Below, piece after piece: positions 17,634 to 26,024 of a stretch of 64,000 nucleotides of DNA. Origin of the DNA: Streptomyces sp. NBC_01429 (lineage in GTDB: Bacteria; Actinomycetota; Actinomycetes; Streptomycetales; Streptomycetaceae); the NCBI RefSeq assembly GCF_036231945.1, contig NZ_CP109599.1:6537501-6601500 (forward strand). Reading direction: 5' to 3'. The position numbers were made by a program, and so were the translations under genes. How positions within the stretch are numbered: position 1 is the first letter of the stretch; the number at the start of each line of letters is the position of its first letter. The notes under the pieces are model-generated. The model was given only the letters and a program-made list of their open reading frames with translations, searched no databases and was not told the origin of the DNA.

Positions 17634-18902
17634 ATGGCCGGCGGATCCACCGGATACGCGGACATTCTCAAGGCGCCGTACGCCGCGAGGCTGCTGACCG
17701 GCACACTGGTCGGACGGCTGCCGAGCGCCACGGCGCCGATCGCGATCGTCCTGCTCGTCCGGGCGGGCGGCGGCAGCTACAGCCTCGCCGGAGCGCTCGC
17801 GGCCGTCTACGGCATCGGCACGGCGATCGGACAGCCCCTGCTCGGCCGGGCCGTGGACCTGTACGGCCAGCCCCGGGTGCAGCTGCCCGCGGCCGTGGTC
17901 TCCGCGGCGGGCGTGGTGCTGCTCGTCCTCGCCGGAACGGACTCACCTGCCCTCGCCTACACGGCCGTCGCCGTCGCCGGTGTGTTCACACCACCGCTGG
18001 AGGGCGGACTGCGGGCGCTGTGGCCCAGCGTCCTCGGCGGCGAGGACCGGGTCCACCGGGCGTACGCCATGGACGCGGTGGCCCAGGAGATCATGTTCAC
18101 GGTCGGCCCGCTGCTCGTCACGCTGCTGGTCTCGCTCTGGTCGCCGGCCGCCGCGCTGCTCGCCATCAACGCCGTCGGCGTGTGCGGCGCGCTCTCCGTG
18201 GTCGCCTCCGAGCCCTCCCGCCGCTGGCGCTCCGCGCCCCGCGAGGCGCACTGGCTCGGCGCCCTGCGCTCACCCGGACTGCTCGCCCTCCTCGGCGCGT
18301 TCCTCTTCATCGGGGTGGCCCTCGGCTCGATCACCGTCGCGGGCGTGGCGTACGCCGACGACCAGGGCCGCGAATCCGTCTACGGCTGGCTGATGGCCGC
18401 CCTGGGCCTCGGCGCGCTGGTGGGCGGACTGGGATACGGGGCCAGGCAGTGGGCCGGCACCCCCGAACGGCGGCTGCGGGCCATCGTCGCGCTGCTGGCC
18501 CTGTGCTACCTGCCGCTGACGCTCACCCCCGGCGTACTCGCGATGACCGGGCTCTGCGCCCTCGCCGGCGTCTTCCTGGCGCCCGCCATCGCCTGCTCCT
18601 TCATCGTCGTCGACCGGCACGCCCCGCACGGCACCGTCACCGAGGCGTTCTCCTGGCTCGTGACCACCTTCGGCGTCGGCTCGGCGCTCGGCACGGCCAT
18701 CGCTGGACCCGCCGTCGAGATCGGCGGCACGGCCGCGAGCTTCGCCGTCGCGGGGGCCGGCGGAATCGCCGCGCTGCTCGTCCTGCTGACCACCCAGCGG
18801 GTCCTCGCCGCTCCCGTCCGTCCGGCCGATGCCACCATCCGGACGGAAAATGATCCAAGCGGTGCGGCCGAACCCGGTTTCAGCTCTGGTCATCAGGCGT
18901 AA
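17634..18902 (+). CDS. MFS transporter
   Basis: 422 residues from ATG 17634 in GGGAACATG. About 12 hydrophobic segments; the loop DLYGQPRVQL after segment 2 corresponds to the MFS motif A region, and the second half starts near residue 205 (EAHWLGALRSPGLLALLGAF). Substrate unknown; the family position and divergent LacI-type regulator suggest import or export of a sugar or other small metabolite. The pair sits inside the proteasome locus between prcA and pafA but has no evident link to pupylation. Stop is 9 bp before pafA. Confidence 0.9.
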   Translation: MAGGSTGYADILKAPYAARLLTGTLVGRLPSATAPIAIVLLVRAGGGSYSLAGALAAVYGIGTAIGQPLLGRAVDLYGQPRVQLPAAVVSAAGVVLLVLAGTDSPALAYTAVAVAGVFTPPLEGGLRALWPSVLGGEDRVHRAYAMDAVAQEIMFTVGPLLVTLLVSLWSPAAALLAINAVGVCGALSVVASEPSRRWRSAPREAHWLGALRSPGLLALLGAFLFIGVALGSITVAGVAYADDQGRESVYGWLMAALGLGALVGGLGYGARQWAGTPERRLRAIVALLALCYLPLTLTPGVLAMTGLCALAGVFLAPAIACSFIVVDRHAPHGTVTEAFSWLVTTFGVGSALGTAIAGPAVEIGGTAASFAVAGAGGIAALLVLLTTQRVLAAPVRPADATIRTENDPSGAAEPGFSSGHQA

Positions 18903-18911
18903 TGTTCAGAC

Positions 18912-20273
18912 ATGGACCGCCGCATTTTCGGGCTGGAGAACGAGTACGGCGTCACGTGCACGTTCAGGGGACAGCGCCGACTGTCACCTGACGAAGTGGC
19001 GCGCTACCTCTTCCGCCGTGTTGTGTCATGGGGCCGCAGCAGCAATGTCTTCCTGCGGAACGGCGCCCGTCTCTACCTCGACGTGGGTTCGCATCCGGAA
19101 TACGCGACTCCCGAATGCGACAACGTGACCGAACTGGTCACGCACGACAAAGCGGGCGAGCGCATTCTCGAAGGTCTGCTCGTCGACGCCGAACGCCGCC
19201 TGCACGAGGAGGGAATCGCGGGCGACGTCTATCTCTTCAAGAACAACACCGACTCGGCGGGAAACTCCTACGGCTGCCACGAGAACTATCTCGTCGCCCG
19301 CCACGGAGAGTTCTCCCGGCTCGCGGACATCCTCATCCCCTTCCTCGTCACCCGGCAGCTCATCTGCGGTGCCGGCAAGGTACTCCAGACCCCCCGGGGA
19401 GCGGTCTACTGCGCCAGCCAGCGTGCCGAGCACATCTGGGAAGGCGTCAGCTCCGCCACCACCCGCTCCCGTCCGATCATCAACACCAGGGACGAACCGC
19501 ACGCCGACGCCGAGCGCTACCGGCGCCTGCACGTCATCGTCGGCGACTCGAACATGTCCGAGACGACCATGCTGCTCAAGGTCGGCGCCACCGACCTCGT
19601 GCTGCGCATGATCGAGGCGGGCACGGTGATGCGCGATCTGACCCTGGAGAACCCCATTCGGGCGATCCGCGAGGTCAGTCATGATCTCACCGGCCAGCGC
19701 AAGGTCCGGCTGGCGAGCGGCCGGGAGGCCTCCGCCCTGGAGATCCAGCGCGAGTACTACGAGAAAGCCGTGGATTTCGTGGAGCGCCGCGGAATCCGTA
19801 CCGGCACCGTCGAACAGGTCCTGGAACTGTGGGGCCGCACGCTCGACGCGATCGAGGCGGAGGACCTCGACCGTATCGGCACCGAGATCGACTGGGTCAT
19901 GAAATACCAGCTCATCGAGCGGTATCGGGCCAAGCACAACATGACCATGTCGCATCCGAGGGTCGCTCAGATAGACCTCGCCTACCACGACATCCACCGT
20001 CGTCGCGGTCTCTATTACCTGCTGGAGAAGCGGGGCCAGGCCGCCCGGATCTGCAATGACATGAAGATCTTCGAGGGCAAGTCGGTGCCCCCGCAGACCA
20101 CCAGGGCGCGACTGCGCGGCGATTTCATCCGCCGCGCCCAGGAACAGCGCAGGGACTTCACCGTCGACTGGGTGCATCTCAAACTCAATGACCAGGCGCA
20201 GCGCACGGTGCTCTGCAAAGACCCGTTCCGGTCCGTGGACGAACGGGTGGAAAAGCTCATCGCCGGTATGTGA
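18912..20273 (+). CDS. pafA: Pup--protein ligase PafA
   Basis: 453 residues, MDRRIFGLENEYGVTC start. Carboxylate-amine ligase fold like Dop but without the Dop-loop insert. The Glu of LENEYG and the FKNNTDSAGNSYGCHENYL stretch line the Mg-ATP site. It phosphorylates the C-terminal Glu of deamidated Pup and joins it to substrate lysines. It starts 9 nt after the MFS gene, so it can be transcribed from upstream, and is followed by a hairpin. Confidence 0.97.
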   Translation: MDRRIFGLENEYGVTCTFRGQRRLSPDEVARYLFRRVVSWGRSSNVFLRNGARLYLDVGSHPEYATPECDNVTELVTHDKAGERILEGLLVDAERRLHEEGIAGDVYLFKNNTDSAGNSYGCHENYLVARHGEFSRLADILIPFLVTRQLICGAGKVLQTPRGAVYCASQRAEHIWEGVSSATTRSRPIINTRDEPHADAERYRRLHVIVGDSNMSETTMLLKVGATDLVLRMIEAGTVMRDLTLENPIRAIREVSHDLTGQRKVRLASGREASALEIQREYYEKAVDFVERRGIRTGTVEQVLELWGRTLDAIEAEDLDRIGTEIDWVMKYQLIERYRAKHNMTMSHPRVAQIDLAYHDIHRRRGLYYLLEKRGQAARICNDMKIFEGKSVPPQTTRARLRGDFIRRAQEQRRDFTVDWVHLKLNDQAQRTVLCKDPFRSVDERVEKLIAGM

Positions 20274-20309
20274 GCCGCAATGTGACACCCATGGGGGAAA
20301 GGCGGCCAC

Positions 20310-20338
20310 GGGCCCCGTACATATCGCGTACGGGGCCC
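20310..20338 (+). terminator. Hairpin terminator after pafA
   Basis: 11-bp perfect stem, 20310-20320 with 20328-20338, 7-nt loop, then TT. Begins 36 nt after the pafA stop. Confidence 0.75.
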
Positions 20339-20391
20339 TTGGCACGCCTTAGAGTGGGCGCCTACTGTGCCGTCTGAGATCTGAGGAACAC

Positions 20392-21324
20392 GTGCGCCGA
20401 CTTGCCGGCCTCATCGTTGTCCCCGTGCTGCTGCTGAGTGCGGCGTGCGGCGGCGACGGAGGCTCCGACTCCACCCCGTCCAAGAACGGCCTCCCCGCCA
20501 TCAGCGCGGGTGCCAAGTTCGGAGAGAAGCCGACCCTCGACAAGGGGGAGGGCACACCGCCGAAGGAGCTGAAGGTCGATGTCCTGAGCCAGGGCGACGG
20601 CGCGAAGGTCGCCAAGGGCGAAGCGATCCAGGTCAACTATCTGGGCCAGAGCTGGGACTCGGCCAAGCCGTTCGACAACAGCTTCGACCGGAAGCAGCCG
20701 TTCGACCTGACGCTCGGCGCCGGCATGGTCATCAAGGGCTGGGACCAGGGTCTCGAAGGCCAGAAGGTGGGCAGCCGCGTCGAGCTGGGGATCCCGCCGG
20801 ACCTTGGCTACGGCGCGCAGGGCCAGGGCGACATCAAGCCCAACTCCACCCTGGTCTTCGTCGTCGACATCCTGAAGGCGACCAAGGTGCCGAAGTCCGC
20901 CGAGGGCACCGTCGTCCCGCAGGACGACAAGGCGCTGCCGGTGGTCGGGACGAACGACGACGGCAAGGAGCCGAAGGTCACCGTCCCGAAGACCGATCCG
21001 CCCAAGAAGCTGGTCTCCGACTACGTGCTGGAGAGCAAGGGCGAGGTCGTCAAGGAGTCGGACACCGTGGTGCTGAACTACGCGGCGTACTTCTGGAAGA
21101 ACGGCAAGCAGTTCGAATCCACGTACAAGCTGGGCAACACCACCACCTTCCCGCTGCCGCAGCTCACGCTGAAGGGCCTCAAGTCGGGGATCGTGGGCAA
21201 GAAGGTCGGCAGCAGGGTCCTGATCGTGATCCCGCCGGACCAGGCGTTCGGCAACCAGGAGCAGCAGGGCATCCCGAAGAACTCCACTCTGGTGTTCGCC
21301 GTGGACATCCTGGCGAAGGTGTAA
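20392..21324 (+). CDS. Exported lipoprotein with two FKBP-type peptidyl-prolyl isomerase domains
   Basis: 310 residues, GTG start. Lipobox LSAAC with Cys19. Two FKBP domains in tandem: the first (about 50-155) has INVNYLGQSWDS-like start and VIKGWDQGLEGQKVGSRVEL, the second (about 205-310) has VVLNYAAYFWKNG and LKSGIVGKKVGSRVLIVIPP. The second lacks the GWDQ tryptophan that floors the active site, so it may be a binding rather than catalytic domain. Outside the membrane it would help fold exported proteins. A third FKBP gene follows 42 nt downstream. Confidence 0.92.
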   Translation: MRRLAGLIVVPVLLLSAACGGDGGSDSTPSKNGLPAISAGAKFGEKPTLDKGEGTPPKELKVDVLSQGDGAKVAKGEAIQVNYLGQSWDSAKPFDNSFDRKQPFDLTLGAGMVIKGWDQGLEGQKVGSRVELGIPPDLGYGAQGQGDIKPNSTLVFVVDILKATKVPKSAEGTVVPQDDKALPVVGTNDDGKEPKVTVPKTDPPKKLVSDYVLESKGEVVKESDTVVLNYAAYFWKNGKQFESTYKLGNTTTFPLPQLTLKGLKSGIVGKKVGSRVLIVIPPDQAFGNQEQQGIPKNSTLVFAVDILAKV

Positions 21325-21366
21325 GACTGTCCCGGTTGCCCGTTCATCATTTAGAGGAGCAGTTCA

Positions 21367-21738
21367 GTGAGCATCGAGAAGCCCGAGGTCGACTTCCCGG
21401 GTGGCGAGCCGCCGGCCGATCTCCAGATCAAGGACATCTGGGAGGGCGACGGCCCGGTGGCCCAGGCCGGCGCCAACGTCAAGGTCCACTACGTCGGTGT
21501 GGCCTTCTCCACCGGTGAGGAGTTCGACGCCTCCTGGAACCGCGGCGCGCCGCTCCCGTTCACCCTCGGTGCCGGACACGTCATCGCGGGCTGGGACCAG
21601 GGCGTGCAGGGCATGAAGGTCGGCGGCCGTCGTGAGCTGATCATCCCCGCGCACCTCGCCTACGGGGACCGGGGCGCCGGCAGCACCATCGCGCCCGGCG
21701 AGACGCTGATCTTCGTCTGCGACCTCGTCTCCGTCTGA
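21367..21738 (+). CDS. Cytoplasmic FKBP-type peptidyl-prolyl isomerase
   Basis: 123 residues, GTG start after GAGGAG. A single complete FKBP domain: VKVHYVGVAFSTGEEFDASW, VIAGWDQGVQGMKVGGRRELIIP and AYGDRGAGSTIAPGETLIF, with the active-site Trp, Phe and Tyr residues in place. No signal peptide, so it acts in the cytoplasm on proline bonds. Probably in one transcript with the preceding lipoprotein, ended by a strong hairpin. Confidence 0.94.
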   Translation: MSIEKPEVDFPGGEPPADLQIKDIWEGDGPVAQAGANVKVHYVGVAFSTGEEFDASWNRGAPLPFTLGAGHVIAGWDQGVQGMKVGGRRELIIPAHLAYGDRGAGSTIAPGETLIFVCDLVSV

Positions 21739-21755
21739 GACACGCGGCAGGACAC

Positions 21756-21785
21756 GAGGGCCCGTGCCGTCCGGCACGGGCCCTC
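21756..21785 (+). terminator. Hairpin terminator after the FKBP pair
   Basis: 14-bp perfect stem, 21756-21769 with 21772-21785, 2-nt loop. Starts 17 nt after the stop. Confidence 0.8.
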
Positions 21786-21881
21786 CGCCGTGCCCGGCCC
21801 CCCTCGGCTTTCGCGGCGACAGCCCGGAGCGGTACGGTCAGCGGGCGCAGGCGGCACGATCAAAAGGGGTGCGAGACGTCG

Positions 21882-22838
21882 ATGGCCATTGCCAAGGCCG
21901 AGCGACTGATGAATCTGGCGCTGTGTCTCCTCGGGACCAGGCGCCCGCTCAGCAAGCGTGAGTTGCGGGGCTCCATCGAGGCGTATCTGGAAGCGGGCAC
22001 CGACGACTCGTTCAACCGGATGTTCGAGCGCGACAAGGACGACCTGCGCGAACTCGGCCTGGTCATCGAGACGGTGGAGAGCCTGGACGGCGACGCGGGC
22101 TATCTGGCCCGCCGCGACAGCAACCGCCTGCCCGCCATCACCCTCGACGCCGAGGAGGCCGCCGCCCTGGGGCTGGCGGCCAAGGTCTGGCAGCAGGCGC
22201 GGCTGGCGGGCGCGGCGAGCGGCGCGCTCCAGAAGCTGCGGGCCGCCGGGATGCCGGAGGCGGAGGACTCGTACGAGGCGCGGCACGGCGCGCTGGAGCC
22301 CCGTATCCCCGTCCACGAGGCGGCCTTCGAGCCGCTGATGCTCGCCTGCCGGGACCGGCGGCCCGTCGCCTTCGACTACCGCAAGGCCAACGCCGCCACG
22401 GCCGAGCCGCGCCAGGTGGAGCCCTGGACGCTGGAGTGCTGGCGCGGCCACTGGTATCTGGCGGGCTGGGACCGGGACCGGGGCGCCGAGCGGGTCTTCC
22501 GGCTCTCCCGGATCACCGGCCGGGTCCGCTCCCGCGCGGGCGTCTTCGGCGCGCCCGTACCCGATGTGGTCACCGTCAGGGAGACCGTGGAGAGCTGGGC
22601 GGGCGAGACCGCGACCCGCTCCGCGGTGATCAGGCTGCGCGCCGGGTGCGGCTATCCGCTGCGCGCGCGGGCGGTGTCGTCGCGGGAGCTGGGCGACGGC
22701 TGGGACGAGCTGGAGATCCCGTACGGCCATGGACTCGACGCCTGGCTGGTGGAGTTCGGCCCGGACGTGCTCGTACTGGAGCCCGCTGACCTGCGGGCCG
22801 ATGTCCTGGAACGGCTGCGCGCCGTGGCCCTGGGCTGA
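21882..22838 (+). CDS. pafB: WYL-domain transcriptional regulator PafB
   Basis: 318 residues. N-terminal winged helix-turn-helix (RLMNLALCLLGTRRPLSKRELRGSIEAY), then a WYL domain (about 145-215, with the FDYRKANAATAEPRQVEPW and HWYLAGWDRDRGAERVFRLSRI signatures) and a WCX C-terminal domain. With PafC it forms a heterodimer that activates RecA/LexA-independent DNA-damage genes in mycobacteria. PafC follows 17 nt downstream, and pafA lies about 1.6 kb upstream. Confidence 0.93.
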   Translation: MAIAKAERLMNLALCLLGTRRPLSKRELRGSIEAYLEAGTDDSFNRMFERDKDDLRELGLVIETVESLDGDAGYLARRDSNRLPAITLDAEEAAALGLAAKVWQQARLAGAASGALQKLRAAGMPEAEDSYEARHGALEPRIPVHEAAFEPLMLACRDRRPVAFDYRKANAATAEPRQVEPWTLECWRGHWYLAGWDRDRGAERVFRLSRITGRVRSRAGVFGAPVPDVVTVRETVESWAGETATRSAVIRLRAGCGYPLRARAVSSRELGDGWDELEIPYGHGLDAWLVEFGPDVLVLEPADLRADVLERLRAVALG

Positions 22839-22855
22839 GGGGGACTCGTACAACC

Positions 22856-23812
22856 ATGGCAGCCAACGCCATCGACCAGACCCGGCGGATGCTCTCGCTG
22901 GTGACCTATCTGCGGGAGCGCCCCGGCGCGCACGTCAGCGATGTCGCCCGCGCCTTCGGCATCAGCGAGGACGAGCTGATCTCCGACCTCGATGTCCTGC
23001 CCATGTGCGGGACGAGCTTCCGGGGCGGGGACCTGCTGGACATCGACACCGACGGCGACCGCATCTGGTGGCACAACCCGGACGACGTGGCCGAGCCGCT
23101 GCGGCTGGCCGCCGACGAGGCGACGGCGCTGCTCGTCGCGGCCCGTGCCGTCGCCACCCTGCCGGGGCTGCGCGAGGGCGACCGCGAGGCGCTGCTGCGG
23201 GCCACCGCCAAGCTGGAGACGGCGGCGGGCGAGGCGGCCGGTGCCAGCTCCCGGCTCTCGGTGATCTTCGAATCCGAGGGCGGGGTCTTCGCCGAGGTCG
23301 ACCGCGCCATCTCCGAGCGCCGCAGGCTGTGGCTGCGCTACTACTCACCGGCGCGCGACGAGCTGACCGAGCGCGAGGTGGACCCGATCCGGCTGTTCGC
23401 CGTGGGACACACCTACATGGAGGCGTGGTGCCGGCTCTCGGAGGCGCGGCGTACGTTCCGGCTCGACCGGGTGGCCGAGATCAAGCTGCTGGACGCCCCG
23501 GCCGCACCGCCCGAGCTGGAGCTGCGGGATCTGTCGGAGGGGCTGGTGCAGCCCTCGGCGGAGGATCCCGAGGTGGTGATCGAGGTGGGTCCCGGCGGCC
23601 GCTGGGTGGCCGAGTACTACCCGCACGACAGCGCGGTCGAGCTGCCCGACGGCGGGCTCCGGATCACGCTGCGCACCCCCGAGCCCGCCTCGCTGGGGCG
23701 GCTCGCGCTGCGGCTCGGCGGGGACGGCCGGATCGTCTCCCCGCCGGAGGTGGCCGAGAGCGCGCGGCGGGCGGCGGGCGAGGCGCTCGCCGCGTACGAA
23801 GGCCGGGGCTGA
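22856..23812 (+). CDS. pafC: WYL-domain transcriptional regulator PafC
   Basis: 318 residues, the same length as PafB and a diverged paralogue. The N-terminal winged helix (RRMLSLVTYLRERPGAHVSDVARAFGISEDELISDLDVL) precedes a WYL domain (LWLRYYSPARDELTEREVDPIRLF, YMEAWCRLSEARRTFRLDRVAEI) and WCX domain. Expected partner of PafB in the DNA-damage response; the WYL pocket may bind a nucleic-acid ligand. Confidence 0.93.
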   Translation: MAANAIDQTRRMLSLVTYLRERPGAHVSDVARAFGISEDELISDLDVLPMCGTSFRGGDLLDIDTDGDRIWWHNPDDVAEPLRLAADEATALLVAARAVATLPGLREGDREALLRATAKLETAAGEAAGASSRLSVIFESEGGVFAEVDRAISERRRLWLRYYSPARDELTEREVDPIRLFAVGHTYMEAWCRLSEARRTFRLDRVAEIKLLDAPAAPPELELRDLSEGLVQPSAEDPEVVIEVGPGGRWVAEYYPHDSAVELPDGGLRITLRTPEPASLGRLALRLGGDGRIVSPPEVAESARRAAGEALAAYEGRG

Positions 23813-23870
23813 GCGGCACGGCGCACAGGTAAGACGCACGACGCACGACGACGAGGGAGAACCACGAACA

Positions 23871-24131
23871 ATGTCGGCGACTTCTGGGCTGCCGGGGCTC
23901 TCGGCCGTGATCCCGGTCCTCTTCAAGGCCGCCTGTCCCGAGTGCCGCGCCGCCTTCGAGCTGTCCGCGGGCGCGCTGCGGCTGGCGATCGGGGCCAGCC
24001 GCAGCACCACCTTCTACTCCTTCACCTGCCCCGAATGCGAAGCCGCCGTCCGCAAGCCCGCGGGGGAGCGGATCATAGAACTCCTCACCGGCGGCGGAGT
24101 GCGGACGCTGCGCCTGCACTCCACGCCGTAG
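23871..24131 (+). CDS. Small zinc-ribbon protein, function unknown
   Basis: 86 residues, ATG after GAGGGAGAACC. Two CPEC knuckles (Cys22/Cys25 and Cys53/Cys56) about 27 residues apart make a probable structural zinc site. Between pafC and tatA, where small genes of unknown function are usual in Streptomyces. No enzyme motif seen. Confidence 0.8.
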   Translation: MSATSGLPGLSAVIPVLFKAACPECRAAFELSAGALRLAIGASRSTTFYSFTCPECEAAVRKPAGERIIELLTGGGVRTLRLHSTP

Positions 24132-24199
24132 CCGCACCCTCGGTGCGCCCCCGCTGACCGGTGCGCACCGCCCTCCGTAGAACGGTCGAGGTTCTGTCC

Positions 24200-24397
24200 A
24201 TGTTCTGGCCCATGCTCGCCATCGCCCTGGGTTTCTGCGGGATCGCCGTACTCGGTGTGCTCGCGGTCCGTGTCTTCCTCGAAGCCCAGCGGCTGGGCCG
24301 GCAGGTCGCCGACACCTCGGAGCGGATCGGCCTGGCGACCGAGGAACTGGAGCGCGCGGCGACCCGGCTGGCCGCCACCGGGGACGCGCTCCGATAG
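24200..24397 (+). CDS. Small single-pass membrane protein, function unknown
   Basis: 65 residues from ATG 24200, with GAGG 8 nt upstream. One membrane segment (MLAIALGFCGIAVLGVLAVRVFL) and a C-terminal amphipathic helix (GRQVADTSERIGLATEELERAATRLAATGDAL) that may form a coiled coil. A GTG at 24161 would add 13 basic residues but has no ribosome site. Confidence 0.65.
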   Translation: MFWPMLAIALGFCGIAVLGVLAVRVFLEAQRLGRQVADTSERIGLATEELERAATRLAATGDALR

Positions 24398-24616
24398 TTT
24401 TCGCACGAGTACGCCCCCTCCTGTACGGAGTTTTCAGCGGGTACGCTGCTGAGCGGGTCCGGTTTTTCCGGGCCGGGGGACGGATACCGAAGTACGCACG
24501 GGGATTGCCCTTCGTTAACCCCCGCACGTTACGATCGCCGGGAGCATCCTGGCCAGACGTACGTTCGGCGGTACCGGCAGCCCCCCACCAGCCGCCCAGT
24601 GAGAAGGAAGTCGTCA

Positions 24617-24904
24617 ATGATCGGCAATCTCAAGCCTCTCGAGCTCCTTCTGATCATCGGCATCATCGTTCTGTTGTTCGGTGCCAAGAAGCTGCCCGAC
24701 ATGGCGCGTTCGCTCGGCAAGTCGGCCCGCATCCTCAAGAGCGAGGCCAAGGCCATGAAGAAGGACGACGAGCCCGCCCCGGCCGCCGCCGAGCCCGCGG
24801 ACGCCGCGCCGCCGCAGGCCGCCGCCCGCACCATCCAGGCCGCGCCCGGTGATGTCACCAGCGCCCGTCCCGTCACCGAGCCGAACCGCACCACGCAGAG
24901 CTGA
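24617..24904 (+). CDS. tatA: Twin-arginine translocase subunit TatA
   Basis: 95 residues, ATG after GAGAAGGAAG. One N-terminal membrane helix (LKPLELLLIIGIIVLLFGAKKLPDMAR) with the conserved FGxKKLP hinge, an amphipathic helix (SLGKSARILKSEAKAMKK), then an Ala/Pro-rich tail of about 45 residues. It forms the size-adjustable pore for folded proteins. tatC follows 53 nt downstream. Tat substrates are abundant in Streptomyces. Confidence 0.95.
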   Translation: MIGNLKPLELLLIIGIIVLLFGAKKLPDMARSLGKSARILKSEAKAMKKDDEPAPAAAEPADAAPPQAAARTIQAAPGDVTSARPVTEPNRTTQS

Positions 24905-24957
24905 CGCGCGACCACTGACCAGATCGACGTTTGCCGGAACGAGACGAGGGACGCGGG

Positions 24958-25908
24958 TTGCGCAAGTCTGCCCCGAAGCAGGAGAGAGACACCGAGGGGC
25001 GCATGCCTCTCACGGAGCACCTGCGTGAGCTGCGGAATCGTCTGCTGAAGTCGGTTCTGGCCATTCTTGTCGCGATCATCATCGCGATGTTCTTCCAGGC
25101 CCGGATCTTCAAGTTCCTGATGGATCCGATCCTCACGTCGGTCGGCTGTGCGAACGGCGCCACGACCATGGTGAACGGCAAGCCGTGCGCCGACATGGTC
25201 ACCAGCGGTCTGATGTCGCCCTTCACCATCGCGCTCAAGGTCTCGCTGATGGCGGGCGTGCTGGCCGCCACCCCCGTGTGGCTCTACCAGCTGTGGGCGT
25301 TCGTCGCCCCCGGGCTGCACAACAAGGAGAAGCGCTACGCGATCGGGTTCGTCGCGCTCGGCGTCCCGCTGTTCCTGGGCGGCGCGACCCTGGCCTACAC
25401 GATCCTGCCGGAGACGGCATCGATCATGCTCAGCTTCACCCCCGAAGACGCCAAGAACCTGCTGCCGCTCGATGACTACCTCGACCTCATCACGCGCATG
25501 GTCATCGTCTTCGGCCTCGCCTTCGAACTGCCGCTCCTGCTGATCCTGCTCAACCTGACCAAGGTGCTCAGCGGCAAGCGGATGCTCGGCTGGTGGCGCG
25601 GCATGGTCGTCGGCCTGACGATCTTCGCGGCCATCGCCACCCCCGGCGGCGACCCCATCTCCATGCTGGTCCTCGCGGGCCCGCTCGCGGTGCTGTACTT
25701 CCTGGCCTGTGGCTTCTCGCTGCTCAACGACCGGCGCCGGCAGCTGGGCAACCCGGACCGCGATCTCGACGACGATGAGGCGTCCGACCTCGACCTGACG
25801 CCCGAGCCCGTCGAAGAGGTCACCTCCGGCGCCTCCCGGCCCGCCCTGCCCGGCCAGTCGGACGGCGGCCGTACGGACCGGCTGAACGGCTACGACGACG
25901 TGACCTGA
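24958..25908 (+). CDS. tatC: Twin-arginine translocase subunit TatC
   Basis: 316 residues from TTG 24958 with GAGGGA upstream (an alternative TTG is at 24931). Conserved EGRMPLTEHLRELRNRL cytoplasmic N-terminus that recognises twin-arginine signal peptides, then six membrane helices including the FE (AFELP) residues of helix 4. The C-terminal 60 residues are acidic and Ser/Pro rich. TatC is the receptor that recruits TatA. Confidence 0.95.
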   Translation: MRKSAPKQERDTEGRMPLTEHLRELRNRLLKSVLAILVAIIIAMFFQARIFKFLMDPILTSVGCANGATTMVNGKPCADMVTSGLMSPFTIALKVSLMAGVLAATPVWLYQLWAFVAPGLHNKEKRYAIGFVALGVPLFLGGATLAYTILPETASIMLSFTPEDAKNLLPLDDYLDLITRMVIVFGLAFELPLLLILLNLTKVLSGKRMLGWWRGMVVGLTIFAAIATPGGDPISMLVLAGPLAVLYFLACGFSLLNDRRRQLGNPDRDLDDDEASDLDLTPEPVEEVTSGASRPALPGQSDGGRTDRLNGYDDVT

Positions 25909-25937
25909 CCGGCGGCCGCCGCATCACCGACCCCCGT

Positions 25938-25967
25938 GGGGCCCGCCGGAACGAACCGGCGGGCCCC
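25938..25967 (+). terminator. Hairpin terminator after tatC
   Basis: 12-bp perfect stem, 25938-25949 with 25956-25967, loop AACGAA. Starts 30 nt after the tatC stop. Confidence 0.8.
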
Positions 25968-26024
25968 AAGCGTGGTTAAAGATCGGGCTGACTGTCGGAG
26001 GTGGCGGGTAGGCTCGAACGCAAG

